Below, in pieces: positions 10,016 to 18,299 of a DNA stretch of 64,000 nucleotides. This stretch comes from Phyllobacterium trifolii (GTDB lineage: Bacteria; Pseudomonadota; Alphaproteobacteria; Rhizobiales; Rhizobiaceae): contig NZ_JACHXN010000007.1 of the NCBI RefSeq assembly GCF_014192095.1, positions 62,001 through 126,000 on the forward strand. The letters are read 5' to 3'. The position numbers and the translations under genes are program-made. The notes beneath the pieces are model-generated. The model had not been told where the DNA came from. It searched no databases and saw nothing but the letters and a program-made list of their open reading frames with translations. Each line of letters opens with the position of its first letter. Positions within the stretch are counted from its first letter, which is position 1.

Positions 10016-10051
10016 TACACAACCCGGTCCAATGGTGCTTCTTAAACCACG

Positions 10052-10357
10052 TCAGCCATTCTTGTTCGCGACCAGCGCGGGCTCGAGGACAAAGGCATTG
10101 CGGTCGGCCAGGTCGTGGATTTTCGACAGATAGTTCTTGAAATGCGGTGTCTCGCGGTGGGCTGCCACCGCTGCATTGTCGACATAAAGCTCGTCCAGCG
10201 CATAGCGGTCGGCTTTCGTCTGGTCCCGCCAGATGTCCCATCGCAGATTTCCCGGCTCCGCCCTACAGTGGGGCGCCATGCTGAAGAGCAATGCCTCAAG
10301 CTCTCCCGCCTTGCCCGGCCTTGCCAGCAAAGTCGCCATAATCTTGATGTGAGCCAT
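10052..10357 (-). CDS. antibiotic biosynthesis monooxygenase (ABM) domain protein
   Basis: 101 residues that match a single ABM ferredoxin-like domain, as in YgiN-type quinol monooxygenases: HIKIMATLLARPGKAGELEALL at the start, GNLRWDIWRDQTKADRYALDELYVD in the middle, and the TPHFKNYL helix. Members oxidise quinols or aromatic compounds without cofactor. It is the last gene of a three-gene run on the minus strand, about 20 bases after the alpha/beta hydrolase, so a shared transcript is likely. Confidence 0.8.
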   Translation of the reverse strand: MAHIKIMATLLARPGKAGELEALLFSMAPHCRAEPGNLRWDIWRDQTKADRYALDELYVDNAAVAAHRETPHFKNYLSKIHDLADRNAFVLEPALVANKNG

Positions 10358-10377
10358 GATCCGGATCTCTCAGTCGG

Positions 10378-11133
10378 CTATTTCGCGCTGCCCGCAGTTT
10401 CTATGAAGGCTGCGACCTCCTGCGGATGGGAGAGCATCACGGCATGGCTGCTGTTGATCTCCATGGTTGTGGCGCTGGCCCGCTTCGCGAACGCCCGCTG
10501 GAAGGTCGGCGGGATCATCAGGTCTTTGGTGGTAACCATGAAATGCGATGGCTTGGCCTTCCACGCGACCTTGGTGATTTTTGTCTGCACCGCTTCCAGC
10601 CCCCACGGTACCTGGGCGATGGCCATGAAACGTGTAATCGAAGCATCGACATCAGCGGCGAAAGCACCCGGGAATTTTGAAGGATCCACGAGCAGGTAGC
10701 CCTTGTGGGGCGGCAGTAGCGGCGCGCCCGATTCTCCCGGCGGTACCGGCTCTTCGGCAAGCGATGCTACAGACTCTCCGGCGTCGGGCGCAAAAGCTGC
10801 GATATAGACCAGATCTCGTACTTTCGGATTGTCACCCGCCTCCGTGATGACCATTCCGCCATAGGAGTGGCCGACGAGGATTACCGGGTGTCTTGCAGCT
10901 GCAATAACCTGCTGCGTGGCCGCCACGTCGCCATTGAGGCTGATCGTCGGGTTCTGGACGACGAGCACCTCGTATCCTTCATCAGTGAGTATGTCGAACA
11001 CCGCCTTCCAGCCGGAGCCGTCGACGAACGCCCCATGCACAAGAACAATCGATACGGGCTTTTCGCCCGTCTGCGCCAACGCGGCTGCAGGAGCGATCAA
11101 GGACAAGAGAAGGACTAAAGCGATGCGCATCAT
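10378..11133 (-). CDS. secreted alpha/beta hydrolase
   Basis: 251 residues. A cleavable signal peptide (MRIALVLLLSLIAPAAALA) precedes a compact alpha/beta hydrolase fold with oxyanion region VLVHGAFVDGSGW, nucleophile elbow GHSYGG and the C-terminal catalytic histidine in SSHAVMLSHPQEVA. It resembles the EstA/salicylate-esterase-like hydrolases often found next to stress or drug genes. Likely periplasmic esterase; substrate unknown. GGAGCGGG lies before the two adjacent ATGs at 11133 and 11130. Confidence 0.85.
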   Translation of the reverse strand: MMRIALVLLLSLIAPAAALAQTGEKPVSIVLVHGAFVDGSGWKAVFDILTDEGYEVLVVQNPTISLNGDVAATQQVIAAARHPVILVGHSYGGMVITEAGDNPKVRDLVYIAAFAPDAGESVASLAEEPVPPGESGAPLLPPHKGYLLVDPSKFPGAFAADVDASITRFMAIAQVPWGLEAVQTKITKVAWKAKPSHFMVTTKDLMIPPTFQRAFAKRASATTMEINSSHAVMLSHPQEVAAFIETAGSAK

Positions 11134-11193
11134 AAAACCCGCTCCGTTTGAAATTGACGATGTCGAAGGCGAGGCGTTCTGCCGCGCTCTCGT

Positions 11194-11991
11194 TCAACGC
11201 GCCGCATTGGCGCGATCGAGTGCTTCGATGAGCTTTGCCGCTATCGGATGGTCAGAGCGAGGATTTTGGCCTGTGATGAGTTCCCGATCGACGACCACAT
11301 GAGGCTCGAAATCTGGACCAACTGTCGTCTTCGCGCCAGCCAAGTCCAAGGTTTCGGGCATATTGAAATAAAGCTTGCCGTGCAGGATAGTCTCCTCGAT
11401 GGGTTTTTCCTCGCTTGCCGAATAGACCGTCATCCTGTAGCCGGCATATTGCCACCCCTTTGCAAGTTCTGCCGCCTTGACCCGGTCACCCTGGATCAGC
11501 GCCGTGCGAAATTCGCTCGCCCGAGGCATTGCGGAAATCGAGACGATCGGGCCGTGGCAGAGCAGGGCGGTGGGCTTTCCGGCCGCGTGGAAATGCCGAA
11601 GGATCTCTCCCGCGTCAGGATCCTGCATCAGATCGACGACGGGCCCTTGGCCGCCTGGCGCGAATACGCCGGCATATTTATCCAGCCCCTCCTCGATCAC
11701 AGATCCCAGAGTGCGGCCCGTATTCGTCGAGGGATCGTTGGCGAAGAAATCTTTGCCGCGCTGATACGCCGCCTCGTCGCCGCCGAAATGCTGGACTGCG
11801 TCCGACGCCGGGTCAATGTAAGGCTTGGCGCCCGAAGGAGTGGCAAGCAGAACGTCATAGCCTGCCCCGACAAGCGCCAGCATGGGCACCACCGTTTCAT
11901 TTAGATATTGTCCCGTCGGCCCGGTGCCTCCTCCCTGAATTTTGATACGCGTAGCGTTCGAGCCCATCACCAGCACTTTTCCCTTGCTCAT
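11194..11991 (-). CDS. DJ-1/PfpI family protein (class I glutamine amidotransferase-like)
   Basis: 265 residues with the DJ-1/PfpI layout: GVFAPGGQGPVVDLM followed by the nucleophile elbow LLCHGP, whose cysteine is the catalytic residue. The length and the insertion YIDPASDAVQHFGG resemble the Hsp31-like subgroup, which includes glyoxalase III and protein chaperones. It begins a probable operon (AGGAGG before the ATG at 11991) with the hydrolase and the ABM protein. Together these suggest handling of reactive carbonyl or quinone compounds, which is inference from neighbours. Confidence 0.82.
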   Translation of the reverse strand: MSKGKVLVMGSNATRIKIQGGGTGPTGQYLNETVVPMLALVGAGYDVLLATPSGAKPYIDPASDAVQHFGGDEAAYQRGKDFFANDPSTNTGRTLGSVIEEGLDKYAGVFAPGGQGPVVDLMQDPDAGEILRHFHAAGKPTALLCHGPIVSISAMPRASEFRTALIQGDRVKAAELAKGWQYAGYRMTVYSASEEKPIEETILHGKLYFNMPETLDLAGAKTTVGPDFEPHVVVDRELITGQNPRSDHPIAAKLIEALDRANAAR

Positions 11992-12134
11992 AAAGCCGCC
12001 TCCTGATGTTTCGCGGCGGTGGCGGACCGAAGCCGACCATCCGGAATTGGGCAGATGATATCGCGGCGACCTCCCGACGGCTGGTTAAAAGAGGTAAAAC
12101 CGACATAGGTGCAGATGGCGATCGCCTGGCGACG

Positions 12135-13370
12135 TCAGGCGAATGCCTGGGTCTTTCGGGTTGGATAAGGCCCCAGAAGAAGAATCGTTGCCGCCCCAGC
12201 CGCGAGCAACAGCGCACAGGCTTTGAGTATTCCCGAATAGGTGCCTGTGCTGTCGAACGCGTAACCGAACAGGCTGGGTCCCACGAAAGCACCGACTACG
12301 AAGATGCCGTATAGCGTGGCGTAGGTCGTGGCATAGCTGCGCATCCCGAGATAGCGGGCGACCAGATAGGCCATCAGGTCGAATTCCACTCCAGAAGTGA
12401 GGCCAAGCAACAAGATAGCTATGCAGGCCATGGGAAAGCTGACATGGCCCAGCGAAAGGATAAGGCAGGAGACCGCGCCCAGCGTCAATATGACCGTACC
12501 GACTGCAGGCGCCCAGAAACGATCGACCAGTATGCCGCCAAGCAGTCGGCCGGCCACGGCCGCTATTCCAACGAGCGAGGCGAGTTGAACGACTTCGCTG
12601 GGGGACAGGCTCAGCGAGCGAAGTATGTTCTCGATGTTGGGCAGTGGCGCGGCGATAGCGAGCGACATCGGCACGAAGACGATGGCCAAGAGCCAAAAAT
12701 AGCGGGATTGGAAAGCCTCGCGAGCGGTCATGCCTTCCGATGCCTTGCTCATCGCCGGTTCCGTGCCAGCGCTCCTACTTGGCAACCTGGCAAAGCCCCA
12801 GAGAACCATTGGGCACGCGATCAATATGGGCATTGCCCCAACCACCAAGATCGCGACACGCCAACCACCAGTTTCTATCAACACCTGAGCCAGCGGTTTC
12901 ACCACGAAGGCGAACAGGCCCGCGCCAGATAGCACGATGCCAAGGGCAAGACCGCGGCGTTCTTCGAACGCATTATTCATCACCCGCGTGAAGACGACGG
13001 GGGTCGCTCCCAACCCGAAGATCGCGATAGCCAGCCACGACAGATAGTATCGTTCGATAGAGCCGTTCGATGCCGCGAGCGTCATGTAGCTCAGGCCCAG
13101 GCACGGCAGCGAGATCGACGCCACCAGGCGCGCACCAAACCTGTCGATCAACGTCGCGAAAAATGGACCGACGATGAAAATTGCACCGGCCAACAGCGAC
13201 AGACCGCCAAAAATGATCGCGAAGGACCAGCCGAATTCTTTCACGAAGATCGGCGCAAAGACGCCGATCGTGTAGAACGGAATGGCGGGCATGCCCAAAG
13301 CCGTTCCGAGCAAGCCGGCCAACACCAGCCGCCATCCGTTCCTGAACTCGTTGAAGTCTATTCCTTTCAA
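12135..13370 (-). CDS. MFS transporter (MCT/OFA-like)
   Basis: About 411 residues with twelve predicted membrane spans, beginning WRLVLAGLLGTALGMPAIPFY. The pattern fits the monocarboxylate/oxalate-formate branch of major facilitators (DRFGARLVASI in loop 2-3). The frame is open up to 13448, but no ATG occurs before the first span. A TTG at 13370 with AGGAAG six bases upstream is the best start; TTG at 13448 is the alternative. Same strand as the following DJ-1 operon with a gap of about 140 bases. Substrate unknown, perhaps an organic acid. Confidence 0.82.
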   Translation of the reverse strand: MKGIDFNEFRNGWRLVLAGLLGTALGMPAIPFYTIGVFAPIFVKEFGWSFAIIFGGLSLLAGAIFIVGPFFATLIDRFGARLVASISLPCLGLSYMTLAASNGSIERYYLSWLAIAIFGLGATPVVFTRVMNNAFEERRGLALGIVLSGAGLFAFVVKPLAQVLIETGGWRVAILVVGAMPILIACPMVLWGFARLPSRSAGTEPAMSKASEGMTAREAFQSRYFWLLAIVFVPMSLAIAAPLPNIENILRSLSLSPSEVVQLASLVGIAAVAGRLLGGILVDRFWAPAVGTVILTLGAVSCLILSLGHVSFPMACIAILLLGLTSGVEFDLMAYLVARYLGMRSYATTYATLYGIFVVGAFVGPSLFGYAFDSTGTYSGILKACALLLAAGAATILLLGPYPTRKTQAFA

Positions 13371-13860
13371 CGGGCACTTCCTGTTTTTCGAAAGTTCGGC
13401 AATCGCATCGTTGGGCAAGACTATGCGCAAATGTATCCCTGTCTGCAACCATGCAAGGTTGCGACAATCTCGAGAACGGCAAATATGGTCGGATGAATGC
13501 GGTCAACCGTGAATGTGCTCTCCTTTTGCATGTCCGCTTTCAGGATGCAGCCGCTACCGGATCCAGGCCTGAAGAGGGCGCATAGCGGTCGGGCGCGCCA
13601 CGATCGCCAAACGCCAGCTTCGGGGCCATGTGCTGACCGACAGCTTCTACCCTCACAAGCAGCATACCGGATGTTTTTCGGCACAGCAGCGGCACATTTA
13701 TCATGCTCGATCGGCCAGCATGTAGATGGTCAATAGCACTTGAGCTTCGACCCTTCGGGTAAGAAATTTTCGATGCCACATCAGTGAACGCGTTGCTGCA
13801 ACGGCATGGATTTTATCACCAACGGTGCTATTTTTCGCGCTTCAGTTAGGGAGCTACATC
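13371..13860. other. intergenic region without a recognisable gene
   Basis: About 490 bases between the MFS gene and the vapB remnant. Reading frames on both strands are short, rich in arginine or proline, and overlap each other. No clear promoter, repeat or hairpin was found. Confidence 0.3.
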
Positions 13861-14160
13861 ATGCGATCGACTATTAACCTCGACGACGCGCTTATGGAGA
13901 AGGCTAGGTTGTTGACCGGTACAAATGAAACTGCGGCCCTAGTGCGCCAGGCGTTGGAAACGCTTGTCCGTGTGGAGTCGGGAAAGCGTCTCATCGCGGT
14001 CGGAGGAACTATGCCCGATGCTAAGGCAGCTCCGTGCCGCCGGAGCGCAGCGGATCGCCACAGTCTTTCAGCATCGGCATTGGCTACACCGATGCTCACT
14101 TGCTGGCATCCGTCCTTCTTGACCAGCGAGCGAACTTATGGACCAGAGACAAGCGCCTAA
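13861..14160 (+). pseudogene. vapB: VapB-type antitoxin fused to a foreign tail
   Basis: The first ~62 residues are a typical VapB antitoxin: MRSTINLDDALMEKARLLTG, then an ALVRQALETLV helix and the basic tail. The normal end of such antitoxins (a run of arginines then stop) is lost: the frame reads on into out-of-frame toxin DNA to 14160. AGGGAGC precedes the ATG at 13861. The DNA-binding half could still be made, but the toxin-neutralising tail is altered and the toxin is destroyed. Confidence 0.65.
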
Positions 14161-14219
14161 GAGCAGCGGCCGAAAGGGCAGGCGCTTCACTGCACCTACC
14201 CGTAAATCGTCCCGACTAA
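14070..14219 (+). pseudogene. vapC: VapC toxin, C-terminal remnant
   Basis: In a different frame from the antitoxin, about 49 codons read as the end of a PIN-domain toxin: IGYTDAHLLASVLL, then LWTRDKRLRAAAERAG. The aspartates of DAHLLAS and TRDKRL are those of the C-terminal half of the PIN active site. The first ~80 residues, including the N-terminal acidic residue, are missing, so a deletion has joined the antitoxin's tail to the toxin's end. It cannot work as an endoribonuclease. Confidence 0.7.
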
Positions 14220-14255
14220 AATTGCCAAACCAAAGCCCTTATTTTAAACGCCCCA

Positions 14256-14406
14256 GATCGCGAAATGCCACTGCCTTGCTATCAACAGTTGGAAGATCGG
14301 AGTGAGGTCCTCCCGCTCAGGTTCCGCGGGGAAGCTACGGTGACGCCTGATTCGGTTAAATAACTACATCGATCCAGATTAGCTCACTATCGTGTGGTTG
14401 CGACTG
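14256..14406 (+). repeat. ~150 bp imperfect direct repeat, copy A
   Basis: This segment aligns with 17861-18016. The core from GGAAGATCGGAG to GTCCTCCCGC is identical, flanked by similar but indel-bearing sequence and ending with a shared ATCGTGTG. Copy A follows the vapC remnant and lies upstream of the small gene at 14706. There is no long open frame conserved in both copies. It may be a small-RNA gene, a recombined mobile-element end, or duplicated non-coding DNA. Confidence 0.7.
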
Positions 14407-14705
14407 AACCTTTTTAAGCTCTCCACGCGGGCCGAGTATAAATCAAAACAGCAAGCCAATGAAGTCGGTCCGCGTTGACGGGCATGTCATTGAAACATGC
14501 GTTCTGTTCTTTGGACAACCGGATATGCCTTGATTTCGTCTTCGCTGTTCTTGTTTTTCATTCATCTAAACCAAGGAATATGCAGCATTTAATGACTTAC
14601 GTTGACTTGTTCGCCTTAAAGGACGACTCTGGTCTTGTCGTCAGGCATTGGATCGGCCGCTGACGCTGGAGAGATTAGTTGAGCTCCCGCCCAAAGGGAG
14701 CAATC

Positions 14706-14990
14706 ATGTCATTTCAAATTTTAACGTCAGTTTCCAAAGATGCATATACCAAGGTGAACTGGCACGTCATGTCGGCAGCCTATGAACAGGCTATGTTCCT
14801 GCTCGATGCATCGGATGATGGAAATCATAACGCGGGCCGATTGGCACGTGAAGTAATGCGGCTGTTTAACAACGGAAAACGTGACGTCAACTTGATCGCA
14901 TCGCTGGCCGCGGACCGGGAGCGCACCATGGGTTTTAGCACAGAGATGCGCCAACAAACGGTGCGCGCGCGCTCGGGCGTAAGGCCCTAG
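14706..14990 (+). CDS. small hypothetical protein before the GGDEF-EAL gene
   Basis: 94 residues, no recognised family. The core is helical: SAAYEQAMFLLDASDD, then LAREVMRLFNNGKRDVNLIASLAADRE, which could be a small alpha-helical partner or regulatory protein. The ATG at 14706 has AAAGGGAG at a good distance, better than the GTG-type frame from 14679. It ends four bases before the GTG from which the GGDEF-EAL protein can start, so the two are probably co-transcribed and translationally coupled. Confidence 0.6.
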   Translation: MSFQILTSVSKDAYTKVNWHVMSAAYEQAMFLLDASDDGNHNAGRLAREVMRLFNNGKRDVNLIASLAADRERTMGFSTEMRQQTVRARSGVRP

Positions 14991-14994
14991 CCCC

Positions 14995-17394
14995 GTGGCC
15001 GATGACTATACCCGGATGCAATTGCCTTGGCTCCGGAGACTTTTCCTCCGTGCTCCATTGAACGAAAATGGCACACGTTCCGGCTGTTCCAATCCCCAGA
15101 GCGGCGACTTGCAGATCGATCGTTTGACCGCAACGATCGGGGGGATGGCAGCGCGAAACCATGACGGCCTTTTTGCAAGCACGGAGTGGACGGCAGAGCG
15201 GAATTTGCTGAGGGCAATGATAGATCAGGTACCCGATTATCTGTTTGCGAAAGATCTGGATCATCGCTTTGTTATTGTAAACCAAGCGGTAGCGCGCATC
15301 CACGGTTACGACCACTCGGAGGAGTTGATTGGCAAAACCGATTTTGATCTACACGCGGCCGATCTTGCGACAAGGTTTTTCGAAGTCGAGCAGACGATAA
15401 TCCAATCCGGCAGCCCGATGATCGACATGGAGGAAGAAGTCGTCGATGCAGTCACCGGAGGCAAAAAGTGGCTTTCGACCTCCAAAATCGCCCTGCACAA
15501 TGACAAGAACGAAATCATAGGACTTGTCGGGATATCGCGTGACATAAGCGTTCGTAGACAGGCGGATCGTCTTCGCGACGAGCAAAGCCTTGTACTTGAA
15601 ATGATCGCAATGAACTCGCCTCTGAGGGATGTCCTGGACAAAATAACGCGCCTGATCGAAGAGCAGCTGGAGGGCGTGTTTGCCTCAATCCTTCTTGTTG
15701 ACAGTGATGGAGAGCACCTCTGGCACGGTGCCGCGCCGAGTCTTCCGGGGACCTATGCCCGCGCTATTGATGGCATCGCGATTGGCCCGAACATGGGTTC
15801 TTGTGGCACCGCAGCTTATCGGCGGGAGAGCGTCATAGTCGCGGATATCGCAAATGATGCACTTTGGAGCAACTTCAGGGACTTGGCACAACCTCACGGC
15901 CTGCGCTCCTGCTGGTCGACGCCAATTTTGTCGCATCAGGGCGATCTCCTTGGTACCTTTGCCTTGTATTCAGGCGAGGTGAGGGAACCAGGTTCCTTTG
16001 AAAGACGGCTCACTGAAAGGGTAGTAAGGATTGCTGCCATCGCGATTGAGCGCAAGCAAAACGAAGATGAGATATTTTTCCTGGCCAATCATGACGCTCT
16101 GACGGGCTTGCCAAATCGAATTTTGCTGAAGGATCGTTTGACCCAGGCGATGTTGCACACGCAACTTCACAATCATAATCCATGGGTATCGGTGGTCTTC
16201 GTAGACCTCGACAATTTCAAAACGGTCAATGACAGGCTGGGCCATACGGCAGGAGACGAGCTTCTCAAGATTGTTGCGGGTCGTATGGTGGGCTGCGTGA
16301 GGCCGATCGATGCCGTTGTTCGGCTTGGTGGCGATGAATTTGTTATACTGCTGGTGGATCTGCCCGCAAGCACCGATGCGATCTCTGTAATCCTGCACAA
16401 GCTCAGGGCAGCCATTACTGACCCGATTGCGCTTGACGGCCACGAATTCCACATCACTTGCAGCATGGGCGTTGCTACTTTTCCACATGATGGCAACGAT
16501 GCAGAGGCGTTGCTGATGAACGCCGATGCGGCAATGTACCAGGCCAAGAATAGTGGACGGGACAGCTTCCAGTTTTTTACCGCGGAGATGAATACCAAAG
16601 CGCACGAACGCTTTGCAATGCAGGATGCGATACGCTCGGGCATCGCGCGGTCGGAATTCTACCTCGACTATCAACCTCAAGTCGATCTGCGCTCGGGGCA
16701 CATCTTCGCGGTAGAAGCTTTGGTTCGCTGGAGACATCCCGTTCTGGGTGTATTATCTCCCGTTCATTTTATATCACTCGCCGAGGAAACGGGTCTCATT
16801 GTTCCGCTTGGGGACTGGGTCCTCAACGAGGCCTGCCGGCAAAACAAAGCCTGGCAGGATGCAGGGCTTCCGCACCTCAGCGTCAGTGTCAACGTTTCGG
16901 CACTCCAATTTCAGGAAAAGGACTGGCCGCAGCGGGTGAGGCGGATATTGAAAGAAAGCGGTCTTGAAGCCGAGTATCTGGAACTGGAAGTGACCGAGAG
17001 CCTGTTGATGCGCAATGTTGATCAGGCAATCGCAACGATGAAAGAGTTGCAAGAGCTGGGCGTCCATTTTGCCATCGATGATTTTGGCACGGGCTATTCC
17101 AGCCTGAGCACGCTGAAATGTCTGCCCGTAACACGTCTCAAGATCGATCAATCGTTTGTGCGTAACCTTGCACATGACGAGGATGATCGAAGCATCATAT
17201 CTGCTGTGATATCCCTCGGACAGCGCTTGAACATGATGGTAATTGCAGAGGGTGTCGAGACGGAAGATCAACTTGCCTTCCTGCGTGCCAACGGGTGCGA
17301 CGAGGCCCAGGGGTACCATTTCAGCAAACCCGTCGACCCCGGCGCGATGGCTGATTTACTTAATGCTCCAGAGCTGATCCTCGAGCACATTTAG
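14995..17394 (+). CDS. PAS-GAF-GGDEF-EAL cyclic-di-GMP turnover protein
   Basis: 799 residues from GTG 14995 (ATG 15145 is a possible later start). A PAS domain lies at about 70-190 (YLFAKDLDHRFVIVNQA), a GAF at ~200-345, a GGDEF at ~360-515 and an EAL at ~530-785. The cyclase motif GGDEF (residues 445-449) is intact and preceded by an RPID inhibitory I-site at the right distance. The phosphodiesterase side keeps EAL (574-576), EVTESLL, DDFGTGYSSL, KIDQSFV and AEGVET. Both activities are thus possible, with PAS and GAF as sensory inputs. No membrane segment is visible, so it should be cytoplasmic. Confidence 0.92.
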   Translation: MADDYTRMQLPWLRRLFLRAPLNENGTRSGCSNPQSGDLQIDRLTATIGGMAARNHDGLFASTEWTAERNLLRAMIDQVPDYLFAKDLDHRFVIVNQAVARIHGYDHSEELIGKTDFDLHAADLATRFFEVEQTIIQSGSPMIDMEEEVVDAVTGGKKWLSTSKIALHNDKNEIIGLVGISRDISVRRQADRLRDEQSLVLEMIAMNSPLRDVLDKITRLIEEQLEGVFASILLVDSDGEHLWHGAAPSLPGTYARAIDGIAIGPNMGSCGTAAYRRESVIVADIANDALWSNFRDLAQPHGLRSCWSTPILSHQGDLLGTFALYSGEVREPGSFERRLTERVVRIAAIAIERKQNEDEIFFLANHDALTGLPNRILLKDRLTQAMLHTQLHNHNPWVSVVFVDLDNFKTVNDRLGHTAGDELLKIVAGRMVGCVRPIDAVVRLGGDEFVILLVDLPASTDAISVILHKLRAAITDPIALDGHEFHITCSMGVATFPHDGNDAEALLMNADAAMYQAKNSGRDSFQFFTAEMNTKAHERFAMQDAIRSGIARSEFYLDYQPQVDLRSGHIFAVEALVRWRHPVLGVLSPVHFISLAEETGLIVPLGDWVLNEACRQNKAWQDAGLPHLSVSVNVSALQFQEKDWPQRVRRILKESGLEAEYLELEVTESLLMRNVDQAIATMKELQELGVHFAIDDFGTGYSSLSTLKCLPVTRLKIDQSFVRNLAHDEDDRSIISAVISLGQRLNMMVIAEGVETEDQLAFLRANGCDEAQGYHFSKPVDPGAMADLLNAPELILEHI

Positions 17395-17504
17395 TGCAGC
17401 AAGACCGCTCCATGCATAAAGCCAGCTCCGTTTGCGGTTATGGTTGATGAGCATTCGCCATCTTATCTTGGGTGATATTTGCTTGCGCGGCTGTGCTCCG
17501 TCGC

Positions 17505-17687
17505 TTGAAGTACCTGGAAGCTGTACTGGTCCCATGTGAGCGGCTTGCCGCTGGACAGTTTACTGTTGCTGATATTTTGATGACAAACGTGTTTCGGCTA
17601 CCAAAGGCAATGTCTGCCGGCGATTTTCCGGCAATACGATCCTACGTAGACCAAGCCTATGCGCATCCTGCCTTAAAAGAGCCTACG
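17505..17687 (+). pseudogene. glutathione S-transferase, C-terminal remnant
   Basis: In one frame, LAAGQFTVADILMTNVFRLP followed by GDFPAIRSYVDQAYAHPALK is the C-terminal helical domain of a glutathione transferase, including the conserved FTVADI N-cap motif. No thioredoxin-fold N-terminal domain precedes it: the DNA before it belongs to the end of the GGDEF-EAL gene. The protein would lack the glutathione site, so this is a truncated fossil. The ~40 codons after the match look unrelated. Confidence 0.65.
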
Positions 17688-17860
17688 ACGGCCAGGCGCA
17701 TTTCGTCCGCAACCTCTCCGTTCCATCCCGCGTACACCGATCCGCTTCCTCGTCCATTGCCGCTAGGCCATGGCCGAATGGAATGCTGTGGCTCATAAAC
17801 TCGTCTGAGAACCGGAGGGGTGGGGCAAGGCGTGAAACCGCCTCTCGAATCGTTTTTCTT

Positions 17861-18016
17861 CGATTGCGGAATGCCACGGCCTTACTCCTATCAACTGTCT
17901 GGAAGATCGGAGTGAGGTCCTCCCGCCCGGGTTCCGCTAACCAAGCTATGGGGACAAAGGAGTCGGGTAAGTAGATACAACGATCTAGTTTGGCTGACCA
18001 TCGTGTGAGAATTGCG
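17861..18016 (+). repeat. ~150 bp imperfect direct repeat, copy B
   Basis: Second copy of the element at 14256-14406, sharing the GGAAGATCGGAG...GTCCTCCCGC core and the terminal ATCGTGTG. In this copy GCGGAA (17866-17871) can pair with TTCCGC (17932-17937), which would close a ~70-base stem-loop. Copy B follows the glutathione transferase remnant. The DNA from 18017 to 18299 shows only short frames; one of 47 codons (GTG 18027 to TAA 18170) looks mildly protein-like but is not recognised. Confidence 0.7.
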
Positions 18017-18299
18017 TAAACGGATAGTGGGGTCGAACGCCGTTCGGGCGTTAATCGGCGCCATACAAGTTGCAGAAGTTGCTATCGCACCAGACGGGCG
18101 TGCGCTATCTAACTCTCCTCCAGGCGCATCAGGAGTACTGCAAAAACTCCAGTCGTGGGGACGATGGTAAAGCGCGACATCATGGCGATCCGGAAGGGGG
18201 ATTGGTCGACTTGCTTTCGAAGCACAATTGCCAGAGGTGGAAACTTGGATTTGTCCATCTCCGTACAACAGTCGCCGTCATCGTTAGTTCCGATTGTGC

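Noticed and set aside
14261-14364. 32-codon frame (MPLPCYQQLEDRSEVLP...) within repeat copy A
   Set aside because: Copy B has stops and indels in the equivalent frame, so coding is not conserved between copies.
15970-16737. 255-codon minus-strand frame opposite the GGDEF domain
   Set aside because: The plus-strand frame carries intact catalytic motifs; this one has none.
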